Position numbers and translations under genes: made by a program | Shown: piece after piece, positions 30,194 through 41,022 of the stretch | Position numbering within the stretch: the first letter of the stretch is position 1 | Layout: each line of letters opens with the position of its first letter | DNA from: Terebella lapidaria | Lineage: Eukaryota; Annelida; Polychaeta; Terebellida; Terebellidae | DNA length: 64,000 bases | Assembly: GCA_949152475.1 (NCBI GenBank) | Contig: OX424555.1 | Location: 97,621,515-97,685,514 of the forward strand | Direction: 5' to 3' | Notes under the pieces: generated by a model | Database searches by the model: none | Seen by the model: the letters and a program-made list of their open reading frames with translations, nothing else | What the model was told of the DNA's origin: nothing

Positions 30194-32106
30194 CCTTCCG
30201 CCCATGCGGATGCGTCTGCGGTACCCGTCTGTCATACTATGGATGGGTTTTAGGTCGTTCCGTGAGAGTCCGCACGACTTACCTCCGCGGGTGGCTACTT
30301 TGTGGCCATCTTCGGAGTTGAGGTCCGCGGAGACTTTCATGTCGTAACGCCGCCGCTCCGCATCCGCCCTCCTGTAGTTTCTAGCGCCAGGGACGTGCGG
30401 ATGGCCGGTCCGCACCTTGTGGACGGCTGTCCGGCGTAATCCGTACAACGGTTACGCTGGCCGGACGAATTTACTGATTCGGCCGGACGCCCCTGGTCCC
30501 GGGACAACCTCTTATATGGCCAGACTGAGGTTGGGATTTACGTCCGCTACGGGAGAAGCGTCTTCCCACGGATTTGGGGAACTGGCACTGGACGCGGGGA
30601 TAGTGTCCGCAGATGAGGACTGATGTCCGCGGTTCGTCCGCGTGACTCGTCCGGCGTCCGCGGCGCTTTAAGATGACGCACTTCGGTGTAGTTATCCCCC
30701 GTGAGCCACTACTGTAATCGCGGTTATAGTAGCTTAAGGTTTCTTACGGCAGGAAACCGACTATCCATTATGATAATGGAGCGGTTGTTAAGTCCGCGTG
30801 TGCGGACCAGCCGCGGCAGCGGGTGACGCTCGTTCTCGTCCGGATCGTACCTTACAACACGCGGTCCGGCCGGAATGACCGGAACCCCGGCCTCCTTCTA
30901 AGAAGGGGGTCGTATATTACATGCGCAACACTTGTGGTGGCTTCTAATTCCAATTTCATCTTCATTGGATAAGGGCAATACGCCGTACAATGGTAGACGT
31001 CCGGCCTGGACTCCGTCCGCGGGCAGCCCCGGACGTCCGCCGGCTATTGCTTTCACCATCTTTGGGCGCCTCTAGATTGGGCGCCGGTATGAAGGGTTCG
31101 CCCCCTAACCAGTGCGGTTATGGACCATGCCGGCTCCGCGTCTAAATCTATTGGCTCCGCGCTCCGGTAGTCGTTTGAGGAGGCTCTGGGCTGGACCGGG
31201 CACCGCTCCGCGGCCGGGCTGTACGTCGGGGTTGCTAGTGGGCGCTTTGCAAACGCCCATAGGGCGCCCGATTGTCTGTCCGGACGTCATGGGTATGTCC
31301 GATCGCCCTGTAAGCGTGCCAGCGGCTATGGGGAGTGATTTTGTTTATTTTCCATCTCATTTATTATTTATGGGAGGATTATAAGCCACAAGTGTGTGCG
31401 TGTTTCCCGTGGAAATGCTATTCTTACTCATTTATCCCATATATGAGAAAGTTTAGAGATATATCTTTTCCCTGGTGCAATAGAGAGTAAGAAATCGGGA
31501 GATTTCTGCTTTCGCAAGAGGGGTGTAGGAGATTGTGTACATTGTATCGAAGGCTGTATGCCGTGATCTATGAAAAGCATGCAAGCGGTGGTGGATTTAT
31601 TTTCATTGCTGCTTGAGCGGTGTTAAATTTTTATTTATCGCTGCTGATAGGGTGACATAATCGTAACACCCACAAGTAGTTTGGCTTTTTGATACATTGT
31701 ATACAATCTTTAACCTGCGAGGGTGATTAACTTCACGTCATTGATCGCCAGTGCGAAAGCTATTGCTAATGACTGCTGTTAATTACTGTAGTATTTTAGC
31801 GGGTTCCCCTGGGATGGCTTGTGTACACAAGCCACCCGTATACATGGCATGAAAGGAGTCACCGGGGGGAGATGCGTGTATGGGAATGCGGGAATGTAAA
31901 ACGTCCTTTTGTCTGTCGATCGGGTAGATGCAGTGAATAGACGTTTCCACGGGAACGCGTCATACGATGCGTGTGCAGTATAACTGCCAACACTTGATGC
32001 CTATAATCGATGTAACTCGACACCTTCTCGTCATTCAAGCGCTCGGCACTGGTGGAGACGGATCTGCGGATCTGACTCCCAGTGTTTAGAGCGATTAGAG
32101 CGCTTG
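30194..32106 (+). other. non-coding spacer between pol and ORF3
   Basis: This 1.9-kb stretch has no long ORF. The first half is CCG/CGG-rich. The second half (31320-32000) turns AT-rich, with TTCTTACTC...GAGTAAGAA complementary words (31420-31495). Candidate acceptor-like AGs precede ORF3 (CATTCAAG about 32038, GACTCCCAG about 32089), so ORF3 could be reached by splicing. An internal promoter is the alternative. Confidence 0.5.
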
Positions 32107-35100
32107 ATGTCAGAGTCAAGTGACGGCTGGGGAGGTGATGAAGGGAGGGAAGAGGGGTCTCTTGAGCGCGGTAATTCGTACTCGAGACCCCAGTCTAGGC
32201 CCGAGGAGGATGACCGCGAGGACATCCCTCGGGGAGCCTATGTGGGTTCTGAGGAATCCAGCTCCAGCTCCGGTTCTTACTCAGGAACCGAGTCTGAGAG
32301 CGAGGTCGCGGAGGACCGCCCCGCAGAGAGTGACTCGGCCACGGCAGGCGCCGAGTTACTCCTAGATCCGTCCACTTTTTCCCGTATGGAAGAGGTGATG
32401 GACTGCGGTGGTGCGGGACTTGCTAGTGTGGACATTGAGTTGCACCCGTCCTCGGAGATGCTTGCGTCTCTGGGCCCGGATGAGAGTACTCGTGCGGAAA
32501 CCCGTCCGGATGGCCGTAGCCGTCCGGACACCGGTTCCGCCGAGAACTCCTCGGTGTCCGCACCTGCGGAGTCTGGTCCGCACGACCAGAAGGCCCCTGG
32601 GACTTGGGCGGAGCAGGTTGACGCGGCTGAGGAAGCCGCATCCCAAGCGCCGCCTCAGGAACAGGAGTCTGGCTCGAAGGAGACCGAGAACCGAGATGAC
32701 GGGTTTACATCGCCCGTCTCTAGGTGTACTCGCCGTCGAGCCCGGGAGATTGCTCAAAAGCAGTGGAGAGCCCAGCAAGAGCTGGAAGCCGCTGAGTGTG
32801 GGCAATCTGAGGCCGGATCCGACCCGGACCCGGCCTCCTCGCCTCCAAAGAAGAAGAAGAAGAAGCGGCCGCACCGGAAAAAGAAGTCCGGCGGCCCCTC
32901 GCCTCAAGCCGGATCGAAGTCCGGAGGGCCTAAGCCACTGGCGCCTGAGCCGGGCGGCCAGAAAGGGTCCTCCGCCAAACCCGGAGTCGCCAAGACGCCT
33001 AATCCCTCGGGATCTGGTGCGGGCGGCGCCTCCGCGGGATCCGGCCCAGGCGCGGGAGGTTCCTGTAAGCGGGTGCCTATCCAGGCACCAAAAGGAACCT
33101 CCTCTTCCTCTTCCTCCGGTACTAAGAAACCTACCGGAGCTGCGGAGGTGGGGTCAAGTCCAGTGGACAGAGGGCGTCCCGTGCCGAAGGAGGGAGATCT
33201 TCGTTTAGAACTCCTCCGGAAGCGCGCGGAGCAAGACGGGGTCCACCTGTCTGACGCCGCACTGGAAGCGGGAGCGCGGGCCTTCGTTGCGCAGCAACAG
33301 AGGGCCGCGCCCCCACGCGGGAAGAGTGTGCCCCGACAAACCAGGTCGGAGAATCGTTCGGGGGCGGCCAAAAAGAAGAAACGGTCGTCCTCGGAGCAGC
33401 CCTCTATCCAGAGGCTGCGGGCCGAAATGGGCCCCGAACTCCCTGGAGTCCGTCAGGGACACATGTTCCTCCCGCGCTACGGCAGGGATCCGCAGGGACG
33501 CCGCACCGCGGCGGCCGGCGCGGCGGCCGACACGCCTTTCACACGGCCTCGTCCACTCACGGACGAGGAGCGTGTCGGGTTGCCGCCCGAGACAGAGGAG
33601 GGTGTAATATGCCAACTCTGTCCGGAATCCCTGGACGGGTATGAGGACCCGCACCGTGCGCTCAATCGGGATCGTAGGTATCCTACCTACGACCACTTGA
33701 GTCGACACATTGCGGGGTACCACTACCCCTGGATGCAAATGTTCGTTTGCAAGAGGTGCTACTCCGGCACCCCTCAGCAACGATATTTCGCCAGTTTAGA
33801 GGCCCTAAATGATCACCGCTCGGGTGCACACCGCGGTGAGGGACTTCATATCGTTGGAAATGAAGTGGGGCCTGTATTCAATTATGGATACATACCACCG
33901 AGGGTGGCGTCGTTCATGACTACGTCAGGGACGGCGAATCACCGATTCTTTCACTGGGGTCCATGGCGCTTTGCACAGCGCATCATGGACGATGCCTGGA
34001 AGCAGTCTGGCGTTGTGTCCGCGGGCTCGAGCTACACCGCTCGCCTGACGGCTACAATGGGCCAGACCCCGGCGGAGTTCCAGGCGGCGGAAGCCGCCCG
34101 GACAGCAGCAGAGGCTGTCCGTGAACCGCCGGTGATCCAGGCCGGTGAAGAACGGCACCGGGTGACCATGATCGTGTCGGAGATGCCGCAGATCGCGGCC
34201 AAGACACGAGTGGCTACTCCTAAGCCGCGCCCCCAGCCAAAGACTCAGGGGAAGAGCTCGTCCGCCGGAAAGACTCCGGCCGGGACGACGCCCCTGCAGT
34301 CTCCGGGTGCGCTGACTCAGGAGGACTACCCGGGCTTGCTCGAGGTGACGGTACCCGCGGGTCCGTCTGAGGGACGGGTGGTGGCAGACACCTCCGCCTC
34401 CTCGAGTACCGCGTCGGCGGTCCCGCCAAGGACTCCACGCGTGACTCCCTCGGTTGCGAGCAGTAGCGGACGTGCGGTACCTCTCACGAGGTCGGCGTCC
34501 GCGTCCTCGTTGGTAGTTGAGGGGACGTCCGCAGGGTGGCAAAGCACTGCCTCCCTGGACTTGGACCCCCTCGACGCCACGGCGGACGTACGCCGGAGGC
34601 TCGGTCCCACGACCGCCAGCGTCTACGAGACTTTCCGCGAGTCTGTAGGCCAGGCGGTCGGCCATCGTCGCGATGGTATGGACCGGATCCCCGGTGATCC
34701 GGCGTTGGTGAACCTGCCGGTGCCTCGAGCCATTCGTGACTTGGGGTCCGCAGGTGTAGCCGCGTTGGTCCGCGCTCGGGAGGAGCACCCCTGGGATCAC
34801 CCCCAGCGTGGTCGACTCACCCGAGCGGCGGAGTACCTTGTGGCGGAGATGGACAGCTCTCTGGATCGGTTCAGCCGGTGCCGCGCCGAGGCCTCCCGTG
34901 TCGCATGCGATCTCGCATACGACCAGGGCCTCATGGAAGGCACCCGGCGGAGCCTAGAGAGCTACCGGACTTTGTCGGCCGTCATTGAGCGGCGCGCGTT
35001 CGACCAGGGTCGGACCGCCGCTCTTGCCGAGCAGTCCGGGGCGTCCGCCCCCGCCCCAGAGGTGGCCGCACGGATGGAGCACCTGGAGGCTGAGAATGAG

Positions 35101-35553
35101 CAGCTACGGCGTCGTCTTGACGAAGCCGAGGCCGCTCGGACTCGCCTAATCCAGGGCGTCGATGACCCCGAGTCGTCCGCCCTGAACCAGGCGGCTCTCC
35201 GGCGCGCGGATGCTGCTTTGGAGCTGGCCATCTACCCATACCTAGTCCAGGTGTGGGGAGAACGGACGGCCGGTCCACAGCGCACCCGCGATACGGTGGA
35301 GATGTTCCGCGCCATAGCAGATCTCGGCGCGACATCTCTACCGGCCTCCGTTGTGATGGCTCCGTCAGGACCCGGATTGCAGGGCTCACCACAAAAGCCC
35401 GTGCAAGCTCCACCGGGCCTGCCTCATCCGCCCGTGCAGCCGGCTTTCACTATGCCGGCTCCGCTGCTTCCGCGGCGTAGGGACCCGTCACCGCCGCCAG
35501 ACCCCAAGACAGGCGGCACGGATGAGGAGCCGATGACGACGGAGGAAGGCTAG
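32107..35553 (+). CDS. accessory ORF3 of the LTR element: zinc-finger/coiled-coil protein of unknown function
   Basis: The ORF has 1148 codons between pol and the 3' LTR, the position env takes in retroviruses. No signal peptide, hydrophobic segment or cleavage site is apparent, so it is not env-like. Visible features: an acidic Ser/Glu-rich N-terminus; a basic tract with KKKKKKRPHRKKK near residue 250 (nuclear-signal-like); Gly/Ser/Pro-rich linkers; two Cys/His fingers at about residues 500-576 (CQLC...H...H and CKRC...H...H); a segment with FHWGPWRFAQRIMDDAW; an Ala/Ser-rich linker; a heptad region around residue 990 (MEHLEAENEQLRRRLDEAEA); and a Pro-rich end. C2H2-type pairs occur in nucleic-acid-binding proteins. 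No family is recognised. Confidence 0.85.
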   Translation: MSESSDGWGGDEGREEGSLERGNSYSRPQSRPEEDDREDIPRGAYVGSEESSSSSGSYSGTESESEVAEDRPAESDSATAGAELLLDPSTFSRMEEVMDCGGAGLASVDIELHPSSEMLASLGPDESTRAETRPDGRSRPDTGSAENSSVSAPAESGPHDQKAPGTWAEQVDAAEEAASQAPPQEQESGSKETENRDDGFTSPVSRCTRRRAREIAQKQWRAQQELEAAECGQSEAGSDPDPASSPPKKKKKKRPHRKKKSGGPSPQAGSKSGGPKPLAPEPGGQKGSSAKPGVAKTPNPSGSGAGGASAGSGPGAGGSCKRVPIQAPKGTSSSSSSGTKKPTGAAEVGSSPVDRGRPVPKEGDLRLELLRKRAEQDGVHLSDAALEAGARAFVAQQQRAAPPRGKSVPRQTRSENRSGAAKKKKRSSSEQPSIQRLRAEMGPELPGVRQGHMFLPRYGRDPQGRRTAAAGAAADTPFTRPRPLTDEERVGLPPETEEGVICQLCPESLDGYEDPHRALNRDRRYPTYDHLSRHIAGYHYPWMQMFVCKRCYSGTPQQRYFASLEALNDHRSGAHRGEGLHIVGNEVGPVFNYGYIPPRVASFMTTSGTANHRFFHWGPWRFAQRIMDDAWKQSGVVSAGSSYTARLTATMGQTPAEFQAAEAARTAAEAVREPPVIQAGEERHRVTMIVSEMPQIAAKTRVATPKPRPQPKTQGKSSSAGKTPAGTTPLQSPGALTQEDYPGLLEVTVPAGPSEGRVVADTSASSSTASAVPPRTPRVTPSVASSSGRAVPLTRSASASSLVVEGTSAGWQSTASLDLDPLDATADVRRRLGPTTASVYETFRESVGQAVGHRRDGMDRIPGDPALVNLPVPRAIRDLGSAGVAALVRAREEHPWDHPQRGRLTRAAEYLVAEMDSSLDRFSRCRAEASRVACDLAYDQGLMEGTRRSLESYRTLSAVIERRAFDQGRTAALAEQSGASAPAPEVAARMEHLEAENEQLRRRLDEAEAARTRLIQGVDDPESSALNQAALRRADAALELAIYPYLVQVWGERTAGPQRTRDTVEMFRAIADLGATSLPASVVMAPSGPGLQGSPQKPVQAPPGLPHPPVQPAFTMPAPLLPRRRDPSPPPDPKTGGTDEEPMTTEEG

Positions 35554-35701
35554 GGTGCTAGCCTCGTCGCTGCACGTGTGCGGCGGCGTGCCGGAGTCGC
35601 TCCCGCGGCTCCGCCCTGCCTCAGACCCGTTCTGCGGATCTGAGGAGCCGGCCGGCAGGGCGGTCGGCAACATTTTAGAGGTACTATCACTTTTGATCAC
35701 T

Positions 35702-35837
35702 CGGTGTGTCGTTTTACAAAATTTCTAAATTTAAAGTCTAACCTTAAAGATATTCCAAAGACTCGACACACCGTCCTTTTATAATGGATGACCTTTCAAG
35801 GTCATCACACGGTTTTGGACCACCTCGGTCAAAATTT
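35702..35837 (+). promoter_or_regulatory. cluster of three potential RNA stem-loops in the 3' untranslated region of the LTR element
   Basis: CGGTGTGTCG (35702-35711) pairs with CGACACACCG (35764-35773). GATGACCTT-TC-AAGGTCATC (35787-35806) is a perfect hairpin. TTTTGGACC pairs with GGTCAAAA (35813-35837) with one bulge. They follow one another, which suggests a structured RNA element (packaging, export or 3'-end formation are inferences). Confidence 0.6.
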
Positions 35838-36066
35838 TAGCTTGTTTATGAGGGTTTATTCAAAATTGCAAAGCGCGTTATAGTTTACTCCATAAGTCCG
35901 GGGGTAGTTCCCCATTCTTCCAAAAGGGACTCTTAAAGTCCTAGTGTTTGCGCCGTGACTTCCGGGCGTTGCCATCGTGCCTTCTTCCGGCTCCCGCCAT
36001 GCGAAGCCTTCGTCGGGTTTCGAGCATTTTGGGCGCGGGCGGAACATGTTGGGGACCAACATTGTA

Positions 36067-36075
36067 AGAAGGGGG
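36067..36075 (+). promoter_or_regulatory. polypurine tract
   Basis: AAGAAGGGGG lies immediately before the 3' LTR, separated by TAA. This is the usual place and composition for the plus-strand primer. Confidence 0.85.
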
Positions 36076-36078
36076 TAA

Positions 36079-36813
36079 TGTGGCGATTTTGCCCTAAGCA
36101 CGCGGCAGGTGATTGTAAACATAAAAGCCATTTATGTGGCCTTTCTGTACTTGGCCTTGTTTTGACATGCTCCGTTCGAGCGTGCGTTGCCACGGCGACG
36201 TATTGTAATTTACGCTCCAGTAAACTATAACAATGGATCGATTTAACCTCGCGTGCGCCCTGCAGTTTCTGGTGTATTATATATACACTGGAAGCGACTC
36301 GTTCGAGGAGATTGTCCAAGATCGAGACTAGGACGCACACGAGGCTCGCCATGAGCTTTGTGTTCCCTGGGTCTGAGTAGTGGGCTCCTAGAGCCCTGGG
36401 GACGATTTCCGTGGGGAGGCCCGGGCTGGGAGAGACGAGTTGCTGACTCGGGGGCCTTCGGCCCTGTGGATCGCCAGCTCTCTCCCTTCCCGGGACATGT
36501 GACAGAGGCTCTGGCCAGCATGTCGGACTGTACGGGGTTCCGTCCCCGAGGCAGACCGCGGCTCGCCAGGCCCCGCCAGTTAACACCGTGGTGATGAACC
36601 AGTTTCTGAACGGTGTCCGTAGGCCTGGGAGTGTCGGGTGGGCTGTTACCTGGTTACCGTTAATGATGAAGTAGTTACCGTGTCCGCCGCGACCTCCGGT
36701 GAGCGGCCCTGCCGCGAGGATCCGGAATAGCGGATGCGCGTCCGCAAGGACTCGGATGAGAGAGGACTATCCTCGAGGATCCCGAAGAGCGGACGGTAGT
36801 CAATAACTTTACA
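36079..36813 (+). repeat. 3' LTR (735 bp)
   Basis: Same length and termini as the 5' LTR at 22822-23556, with one substitution noticed. Followed by TGTG (36814-36817). Confidence 0.95.
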
Positions 36814-37826
36814 TGTGCTTATTACCTCCACACAGGAGAGCACGTGGAAATATTCACAATTAACAATGCAGATATATGAGCTAAACACACGTACATATAT
36901 ATACTTGTACAATAGGGCAGCACTGCTGTCGACCTTTTGACAAATGACACATCATTCTGATGAAATAAGTTTGTATCCAAGAAATGAACCACATTTTTTG
37001 TTTCCTCCACTGCCATCCCCTGTGTCCACAACGGCGATCTCTCACAGATTGTAAGTATACTTCTCGGAGTGATAAATCTCACAGAGAAATTTATGTTGTA
37101 TTCATGAGTTTTATTTATTCAATGCATCTAATAACTTGCATATAATTTTTACTTTCAGCTATCTGTAAGTATCTTCTTCTACTTTGACCACAATTTGTAG
37201 ACGGGATCGTTATGAGCGCATTAATGGTGATCTGAAATACAATATCTATAAGTGGGTCTCCAAGTCTGTTCAATGTCTAAACTGAACTGGTATTTTTGGT
37301 TCCATATAATCGCTGGCGGTCAACCACATGTTATTCATGGAAGGTTTTCGTAAGTATAAATTCTATGTTTGTAGAAATCAAGGTACCTACAGTGCTGTTG
37401 TTTCAATGCTGTTGTTTAATTCTACTCAGATACATGTAAATGTAATATAAAGTGCATTTGAGTACTCACGAAATACTTCTCTTTTTACATGTCACGAATA
37501 ACTGGATGGCTGCACACAGGGTGTAAGTAGAGGTTCCATGTCAAAACATGCATTATACAACAAAAAGTGGTTTGGAGTGTCCATTGGAATAAAGTATAGG
37601 CATACATTGTATAATCTATCGTTATTTCTCATTCTGAAACGTTTTTTCGCAGATCTGAATTACATTGTAATGAACCCTTTCCTCTTTCTTTTCATACTAC
37701 GCCATCCTTCGGAAATGCACACAATACAGGGGGTGAGTGACCGATGTATCGGGATGTTGAATGTGATATATTTGGAACTTTTTGATGCAACATGCTCTGT
37801 ATATTTTACTTTGACACTGTTCTCAG

Positions 37827-37892
37827 ATGTGCCAAAATTGCGGTCGACTGGATCACTTATCCGGATGTATGACGTCACGGCATGAAGCCTAA
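37827..37892 (+). CDS. possible terminal exon of the TRAF-type/CHORD-like gene
   Basis: After an acceptor (ctgttctcag) the frame reads MCQNCGRLDHLSGCMTSRHEA and stop. The C-x2-C...GC...H spacing resembles the second half of a CHORD-like zinc module, whose first half ends the exon at 22612 upstream of the retrotransposon. Several GTAAGTA donor-like words (37031, 37165, 37352, 37521) and an acceptor at 37652 suggest intervening small exons, but none could be assembled in phase. This assignment is an inference. Confidence 0.35.
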   Translation: MCQNCGRLDHLSGCMTSRHEA

Positions 37893-38040
37893 TACGTAGA
37901 CTCGATTCATTACAAACTGACGATAATACTGGATCGACTGATGGCATTTCTTCATAGTTTATTCTTATGTGTTGGATTTATTAAATGAACATACAATTTT
38001 ACTGACAATATTTGAAAGCTGTATTTGTAGGCCTACATGA

Positions 38041-38046
38041 AATAAA
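38041..38046 (+). terminator. poly(A) signal AATAAA (plus strand)
   Basis: AATAAA lies about 150 bp after the putative terminal exon and just before the NUDT1 3' end on the opposite strand. Confidence 0.5.
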
Positions 38047-38125
38047 CGCTTACGGGCATATCAAAAAAGAACATGGTGTTCTTTATCTACCCCCTCCTCC
38101 TCCTCCTATCCCACTCTTTCATGTT

Positions 38126-38131
38126 TTTATT
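38126..38131 (-). terminator. poly(A) signal of NUDT1
   Basis: TTTATT on the plus strand (AATAAA on minus) lies 136 bp past the NUDT1 stop codon. Confidence 0.5.
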
Positions 38132-38266
38132 TGTTCACATACATCTCACACGAACATACCAATACAACTTACATTATGCTGAATTCCTGTCCCCATTTAA
38201 GAGAGTGACACAAACGGACACATACAAAACAATAAACATGTACATATTTGGACAGTACTGTAGCCT

Positions 38267-39067
38267 TCAGGGCTCTGAACACGCGGATTGTGGTCCGTCG
38301 GGTATGGGAACTTTCCGGATGTCTTCGACTTCTGTCAGGGAGTAATCGACGATTTTATCCATTCCCTGGAACTTGAAGTATCCGTAGAACTGTTTATCGG
38401 CGAGCAACATGGGGAACCAGAGGATGTCATCAGGCCACATGTCAGTAAACGGAATGTCTGAGTGCTTGTACCACTGGGGCCGCATTTCTGCAACATAGTG
38501 CCAACACAGTTATACATAGTACATAATGTATCAAGTAGGTATAGCTATGTATCATTGCAACGACAGGCGTATCTACATGTATCTCAACCCCAGTGAGATC
38601 ATTCTACACTACCTTCCGACTCCGCAGGACTGCCTTTGAAGTCGTGTGTGCTGAAGACGTGAACTTCCATCAACTGGGGATCTCCCAGAAACTCAAACAT
38701 CAACATTCCGACCTTACTGAGACTGACAGCCTCCACAAAACTCTCCTCCCTCAGCTCCCTGCAAATGTACACGGACGATTGCTTCAAATTTGTTCTGATT
38801 AGACTAATTCATGACACATGTTTGCTGATTAAGTTTGGGCCTCCATGTATGTGAAAGCACTTGGAATAATGGAGAAATAATCAATTACAATTCACAATCC
38901 AGAACTGTATCATACCGCCTGGCGCCATCCTCCACTGCTTCTCCGGCTTCCACTTTCCCACCAAATCCATTCCAACGTCCACAACCGAAACCTCTCTTCT
39001 TATATCCGAGCAGAATTCGTCCTGCCTCCCTGACAAACACCAGTGTCAGCCGCTTGTTAGCCACCAT
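38267..39067 (-). CDS. NUDT1: NUDT1/MTH1, oxidised purine nucleoside triphosphate hydrolase
   Basis: This enzyme hydrolyses 8-oxo-dGTP and related oxidised nucleotides and so cleans the dNTP pool. Exons 39067-38916, 38758-38613 and 38487-38267 join in phase to give 172 aa. The Nudix box runs across the first junction (GGKVEAGE...ARR | ELREES), matching GX5EX7REUXEE. MTH1-specific blocks are present: [36 protein letters not shown] and GYFKFQG. ATG 39067 ([12 protein letters not shown]) aligns with the known MTH1 start; the longer open frame upstream has no ATG. The tail extends slightly past the usual end. Confidence 0.95.
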
Positions 39068-39469
39068 CTCTTCACGGAGCTGATCCCTCAAAAATGTTTC
39101 AATTGTCAGAGCTATCAATAGAAGAAAAATATCAAAGATATGTCAAAGCTATTGTTTAAACAAATAGGCTGGTGACCTATACATTGCTTACAGGCAATGT
39201 TAGATCTTTTGAGCTTTTCATACATGCCTAGAAATACATGACACGGTTAATCGACTACCCAAGATTCACGTTGTATCTATCTGACAATGAGGATTATCTA
39301 TGAATCCTCATTTCCCCCATACGGTTAATATCTCGCCATTGATAGTAGGCAGGAAAAGTTTGGTCCCGCACCATTGATGCTAAGCAGGAACATGTCGTTT
39401 TCCACTGAGATCAAGGCAAGAAAAAAAAAGTACAATCCGTGCCTACTGCATAGTAAAACTGGTGCAAGA
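39068..39469. promoter_or_regulatory. NUDT1 5' flank
   Basis: This is the region upstream of the NUDT1 start, running into the satellite. No other gene or distinct motif was seen. Confidence 0.35.
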
Positions 39470-41022
39470 GAAGAAACGACACTGTGTCACTGGTACAAGG
39501 TCAAATATGTCGACCCCCCGTTGCAATGTTGCAATGCAGTTGGAGGTCACTTGCTACTGATGGAAGTCATGATTCAGATTCCTGCCGCGGGTGCGAGGCA
39601 GGGAAAACGGTACTGTGCCACTGGTACAAGGCAGGGAAAGGTACCATGTCACTGGTGCAAGGCAAGGCAAGAAAAGGACCCGTACCACTGGTGCAAGCCA
39701 AGGAAATGACCCGTGAAACTGTTGAAATGCAGAAGGTCTCCGAAAACGGTTGCAAGGCAGAGAAAGGCCCCTTCCCACTGGTGCAATACAGAAAAAGAAT
39801 TTGTGCCACTGATGCAAGTCAGTGAAAAGACCCATGTCACTGTTGCAAGGCAAAAAGGACCAGTCCCACTGGTGAAAGGTTCCCCGAAACTGGTGCAAGG
39901 CAGTGGAAAGTCCCCTGCCACTGCCAGGAAACAAGACGATAATTCTTGCAGGGGACCAGTTGCGCTGGTACAAGACAGGAAGCTGTCCTTTGTCACTGGA
40001 GCAAAACAGAACTTGTCACTTGTGCAAGGCAAGAAAAGGACCAGTGTCATTGATGCAAAGCAGAAAAAGGTCCCTTGCAACTGTAGTCCCTTGTCACCCA
40101 AAGGAAGCAAGACAAGAAACTGATTCCTGGGGGCAAACTGCCCTTTGCCACTAGTGCAAGACAGGAATGGTTTAGTCACTGTTGCAAGGCACGATAATGT
40201 TCCTTGTCACAGGCATGAAACAAAAATTGTCATTAGTGCAAGGTAGGAGACGGACCTGTACCACTGATGCAATGAACATTGTGATGAAGTGAAAGGTCCC
40301 ATGCTACACTGATGCAAGCAGAAACCTGTAAGACAACTTATGGGTTTCTGATGCAAGGCAGGAAACAGCCACTGGTTCAAGGTAACTACGTTCCCATGTC
40401 ACATTTGCGAGGCAGGAAACAGTACTGTGCAACTAATACAAGGCAGGAAAAGTTTGCTTGACACCGGTGCCTTGCACAAAAAGGTAGTGTAACATTGGTG
40501 CAAAACAGGGAACGATCCCACACCCCTGGTGCATGGTACGAGATGGTTCTGTGCCATTGGTGCAAAGCAGGGAGAGATCCATGCTACGGGTGCGAGGCAG
40601 GAAATGGCCGGTACTGTGCCACCAGTGCAAGGCAGGGAAAAGGCCCTTAATTGCCACTAGTGCATGGCACGAAGAAGCCTGGTGCCACTATTATGCAAGG
40701 CAGGAAACGGAAATGTGCCACAGGAGCAAGGCAGGGAAAAGCCACTAGTGTAAGGCAGGAAATAGTATATGCCACTGGTGTACAGCAGGGAAAGGCCCGT
40801 GGCACTAGTGGAAGGCACGAAACGGTACTGTGCTACTGGTACAAGGCAGGGAAAGGCCGGAACTGTGCCACTATTGTGAGGTAGGGAAAGGTGCATGCCA
40901 CTATTGCAAGGCACAAAATGGTACTGGAGGTACTGCGCCACTGGTGCAATGAATAGAAAGGCCGTGCCAAAAGCCGGTACTGTGCCACTGGTCAATGGCA
41001 GGGAAAGGTTCGCCAATATAGT
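39470..41022. repeat. divergent part of a satellite array (about 31-38-bp monomers)
   Basis: Words such as CACTGGTGCAAGGCAGG, CACTGGTACAAGGCAGGGAAA and CACTGATGCAAG recur every 30-38 bp with many substitutions and indels. The reading frames here are products of the repeat. Confidence 0.85.

Larger units (their letters stand above)
22822..36813 (+). mobile_element. 14-kb Ty3/Gypsy LTR retrotransposon with an accessory third ORF
   Basis: The complete architecture is visible: 5' LTR 22822-23556, PBS 23558, gag 23670-25886, -1 frameshift site 25877-25883, pol to 30193, a 1.9-kb spacer, ORF3 32107-35553, a structured 3' region, PPT about 36067-36075 and 3' LTR 36079-36813. TGTG repeats flank the element. 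The interior is visibly more GC-rich (CCG/CGG-rich) than the AT-rich host DNA. Length 13,992 bp. No stop breaks gag, pol or ORF3, so the copy looks potentially intact. It lies in the same orientation as the TRAF-type gene. Confidence 0.93.

Noticed and set aside
32107..35553. ORF3 as an envelope gene
   Set aside because: No signal peptide, fusion peptide, transmembrane segment or furin-like site could be seen. The content is charged, disordered and zinc-finger-like.
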